8,903 nucleotides of DNA from Butyrivibrio sp. (GTDB lineage Bacteria; Bacillota; Clostridia; Lachnospirales; Lachnospiraceae), in NCBI GenBank assembly GCA_016297265.1, contig JAEDHB010000051.1, positions 1 through 8,903 on the forward strand, written 5' to 3'. The position numbers were made by a program, and so were the translations under genes. The stretch's first letter is position 1. Each line of letters begins with the position of its first letter. Of this stretch, positions 7,333-8,903 are shown in pieces. The notes beneath the pieces were generated by a model. The model was not told where the DNA came from, did no database searches, and saw only the letters and a program-made list of their open reading frames with translations.

Positions 7333-8646
7333 TTATAACATTCCCAGAAGATGTCTCCACATCTTTCCTCTGGCAGTAATCTCACCGTCAAGTTTCAAAT
7401 AACCTAACTTCACATACTGATACTTGTTGACTGCAGTTGTGAACAGCTTTCCTGCAATCTTATCCACATTTCCGGTGTAGTAACCAAGCTTCTTAAACCG
7501 CTTCTGCAGTGTCATAACAACATGATGCGTGCGGTTCTTTTTAGCAGATACGGTAATTGTCTTACTCAATGTTTCTTTCCCTGGCTTTCCGTCCGGAGTT
7601 GCACCGGTGCAATACTGCACTTCTCTCACAAAATCTTCCTGCCGGTAAGCTCCGTCTGTCACAATTCCATTCTGTTTAATGTTCTCAGGTACATCTACCA
7701 CCCAGTAATACTTAACCTGGCTCTTAAACAGCTCCCATGTATTCTTTGCTCTCTTCGCTGCTGTGCTGGCAGGGTCATTGATATAGACATAACCGTCCTC
7801 ATATCCATAGACAACAATGTAATGGCCGGAGCTTGTCCAGTTTCCTTTTCCCATGCATGCAATCAGCCAGTTGCCCTTCTGGAGCTCTGCAAGTGCCTGA
7901 TCATGTACTCCGTTCCAGGGAATACCATATACATTAGAAGTATTTAACCTGCGCACTGTAACACCGAATGCTTTGGCACATGGTACAAAGAAGCTGTAGC
8001 TGGTACCGCTGTTTTTGACCTTGTAACTGTGGTACCGCGCCCATGATGCCAGTGTCACAGGGTCGATATATGGGCTCACGATTGCTGCCAGGACGTCTGC
8101 CAGAGATGTAGGTCCGCACCCGGCACTCTTTACTGTGCTCCGCTCTCCATCGACTGCATAGGACAGTCCGCCCCACTTGCTGTCATTCTGTTTGTAATCT
8201 ACCGGTTTAACCATATGATATTCTACCTCCGTTTCTATTTCCTCCAGAAACAGCTTTCTCTCCGCTTCTCTCCTCCGAACCATCCCTGTCAGCACCTTAC
8301 CGCCACCCTTGTTGTATAAAAGCATTGCTTCCGCAATCTCCGGAAGTGTACGTCCATTAATCAGCTTATTAAGGTTTCCGGATCCGCAGTTGTATGTAAA
8401 TGACACCAGCGCATCAAATTGATTCTGGTTCAGCTTTAATTTGGTTGCAGTGACATAATTTTCATACTTTTCCAAGTCAGATTTCAGGAATGCATCTGCC
8501 TGCGCCTGTGTGATTGTCTGCCCCTGTATGACTCCTGCCGTGTGTCCGTAACCGATTGTCCATACCCCGGCGGGGCACAGGTAAGCTGTCAACCTGCATC
8601 CCTCAAAGGACTTAATAAGAGAAATGCCTTTTTCACTAGTTTTCAT
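7333..8646 (-). CDS. Endolysin: GH24 muramidase + C39-like peptidase + PG-binding
   Basis: This enzyme degrades peptidoglycan from inside the cell at the end of infection. Residues 1-135 are a GH24 phage lysozyme: E15 in SFEG, C24 in YLCPAG and T30 in TIGYGHT fit the family spacing E-8-(D/C)-5-T, with cysteine in place of the usual aspartate. Residues about 144-322 match C39-like cysteine peptidases: YKQNDSKWG, C177 in SAGCGPTSLAD, H275 in SGHYIVVYG, and the NDP motif at 290-292. Residues about 336-437 are a tandem peptidoglycan-binding tail (ATPDGKPGKETLSKT; LQKRFKKLGYYTG; LDGEITARGKMWRHLLGM) of the kind common in Clostridia endolysins. There is no signal peptide, so release depends on the holin upstream. 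The start is ATG 8646, with GGAGG at 8656-8660 nine bases upstream; the gene overlaps the holin gene by 11 bases. Two catalytic domains in one endolysin are less usual. A virion-associated wall hydrolase is the alternative. Confidence 0.93.
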   Translation of the reverse strand: MKTSEKGISLIKSFEGCRLTAYLCPAGVWTIGYGHTAGVIQGQTITQAQADAFLKSDLEKYENYVTATKLKLNQNQFDALVSFTYNCGSGNLNKLINGRTLPEIAEAMLLYNKGGGKVLTGMVRRREAERKLFLEEIETEVEYHMVKPVDYKQNDSKWGGLSYAVDGERSTVKSAGCGPTSLADVLAAIVSPYIDPVTLASWARYHSYKVKNSGTSYSFFVPCAKAFGVTVRRLNTSNVYGIPWNGVHDQALAELQKGNWLIACMGKGNWTSSGHYIVVYGYEDGYVYINDPASTAAKRAKNTWELFKSQVKYYWVVDVPENIKQNGIVTDGAYRQEDFVREVQYCTGATPDGKPGKETLSKTITVSAKKNRTHHVVMTLQKRFKKLGYYTGNVDKIAGKLFTTAVNKYQYVKLGYLKLDGEITARGKMWRHLLGML

Positions 8647-8851
8647 CTACTGTTACCTCCGGCAACCCGGCAACGCTTGTAAGCAGAGACAGAACGCCTG
8701 CCAGAGCGGATGCAGATGCCACCATTACCCAGTTGACATCTCCAATTACTGCCGCGGTACCGATTGTTGCAACAGCTGTCTGCGCAACGGTCTTAACCGC
8801 CCTCACTCCTGCTCTCTTTGCCCACTCAATCCAATACTCTTTGTTTCTCAT
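8636..8851 (-). CDS. r1t-type phage holin, 71 residues
   Basis: This small membrane protein is expected to form pores in the cytoplasmic membrane and time the release of the endolysin. A charged N terminus (MRNKEYWIEWAKRAGVR) is followed by two predicted membrane segments, about 18-36 (VKTVAQTAVATIGTAAVIG) and 41-60 (WVMVASASALAGVLSLLTSV), joined by a short GDVN turn. A short acidic tail (VTVDEN) ends it. Length, the 'RAxKTxAQTAxAxIG' pattern and the 'DVxWxxVxSASALAxVLSxLTS' pattern fit the phage r1t holin family. The start is ATG 8851, nine bases after AAGGAGG at 8861-8867; the in-frame ATG at 8896 would put that site inside the gene. Its last codons overlap the endolysin start (ATGAAAACTAG), suggesting translational coupling. 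Confidence 0.92.
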   Translation of the reverse strand: MRNKEYWIEWAKRAGVRAVKTVAQTAVATIGTAAVIGDVNWVMVASASALAGVLSLLTSVAGLPEVTVDEN

Positions 8852-8860
8852 AGTGTTAAT

Positions 8861-8867
8861 CCTCCTT
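8861..8867 (-). promoter_or_regulatory. Ribosome binding site fixing the holin start
   Basis: A perfect AAGGAGG lies nine bases before ATG 8851. It rules out a 15-codon in-frame extension (start 8896) whose sequence reads MGSRTSIFNIRRINT and looks non-coding. Confidence 0.9.
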
Positions 8868-8903
8868 ATATTAAAAATGCTTGTACGGCTGCCCACATAA
8901 GGC

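Noticed and set aside
7319..7360. A 14-codon upstream extension of the coiled-coil gene
   Set aside because: It overlaps the endolysin gene and contains the GGAGG site that serves the ATG at 7318.
8866..8903. The 3' end of a further upstream gene on the minus strand
   Set aside because: Two frames end with stops here (at 8866-8868, reading MWAAVQAFLI, and at 8871-8873), so a gene end is likely, but 38 bases are too few to choose the frame or name it.

Overview
The window looks like the end of a bacteriophage or prophage late-gene block from a low-GC Gram-positive host. A gut Clostridia/Lachnospiraceae-type host is likely, although the taxonomy is inference. The evidence is the A+T-rich DNA, strong AGGAGG-type ribosome binding sites on every main gene, a holin resembling the r1t-type small holins of Firmicutes phages, an endolysin with a Clostridia-style peptidoglycan-binding tail, and two genes that look like virion components. 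No tRNA, rRNA, CRISPR array, transposase or integrase is visible.

Almost the whole window is one minus-strand operon, read from right to left: holin (8851-8636), bifunctional endolysin (8646-7333), a 388-residue coiled-coil virion-type protein (7318-6152), and a 1,934-residue multidomain protein (6136-332). The spacing is tight: an 11-base overlap, then gaps of 14 and 15 bases. Each gene has its own ribosome binding site. The operon ends at a strong minus-strand hairpin terminator (297-325). On the far side, a 54-residue gene (129-293) runs towards it on the plus strand, preceded by an A+T-rich leader with an inverted repeat that could be an operator. The window therefore spans a convergent junction between a late operon and another transcription unit.

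In the likely division of labour, the holin permeabilises the membrane. This lets the signal-less endolysin reach the cell wall, where a GH24 muramidase domain cuts glycan and a C39-like cysteine peptidase domain probably cuts peptide. The two distal genes look like particle components: a disordered plus coiled-coil protein, and a giant polyvalent-type protein with a helical/membrane-active scaffold. In its middle, the giant protein carries what appear to be inserted cargo domains, one nuclease-associated LPD3/PBECR-like and one GNAT acetyltransferase-like. Such proteins are thought to travel in the capsid and enter the cell with the DNA; that role is inferred here.

The most interesting material is in the giant gene: the cargo region, an apparent base-composition shift around it, and three short repeats at the extreme C terminus. 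I did not find a complete, clearly new defence or regulatory system.
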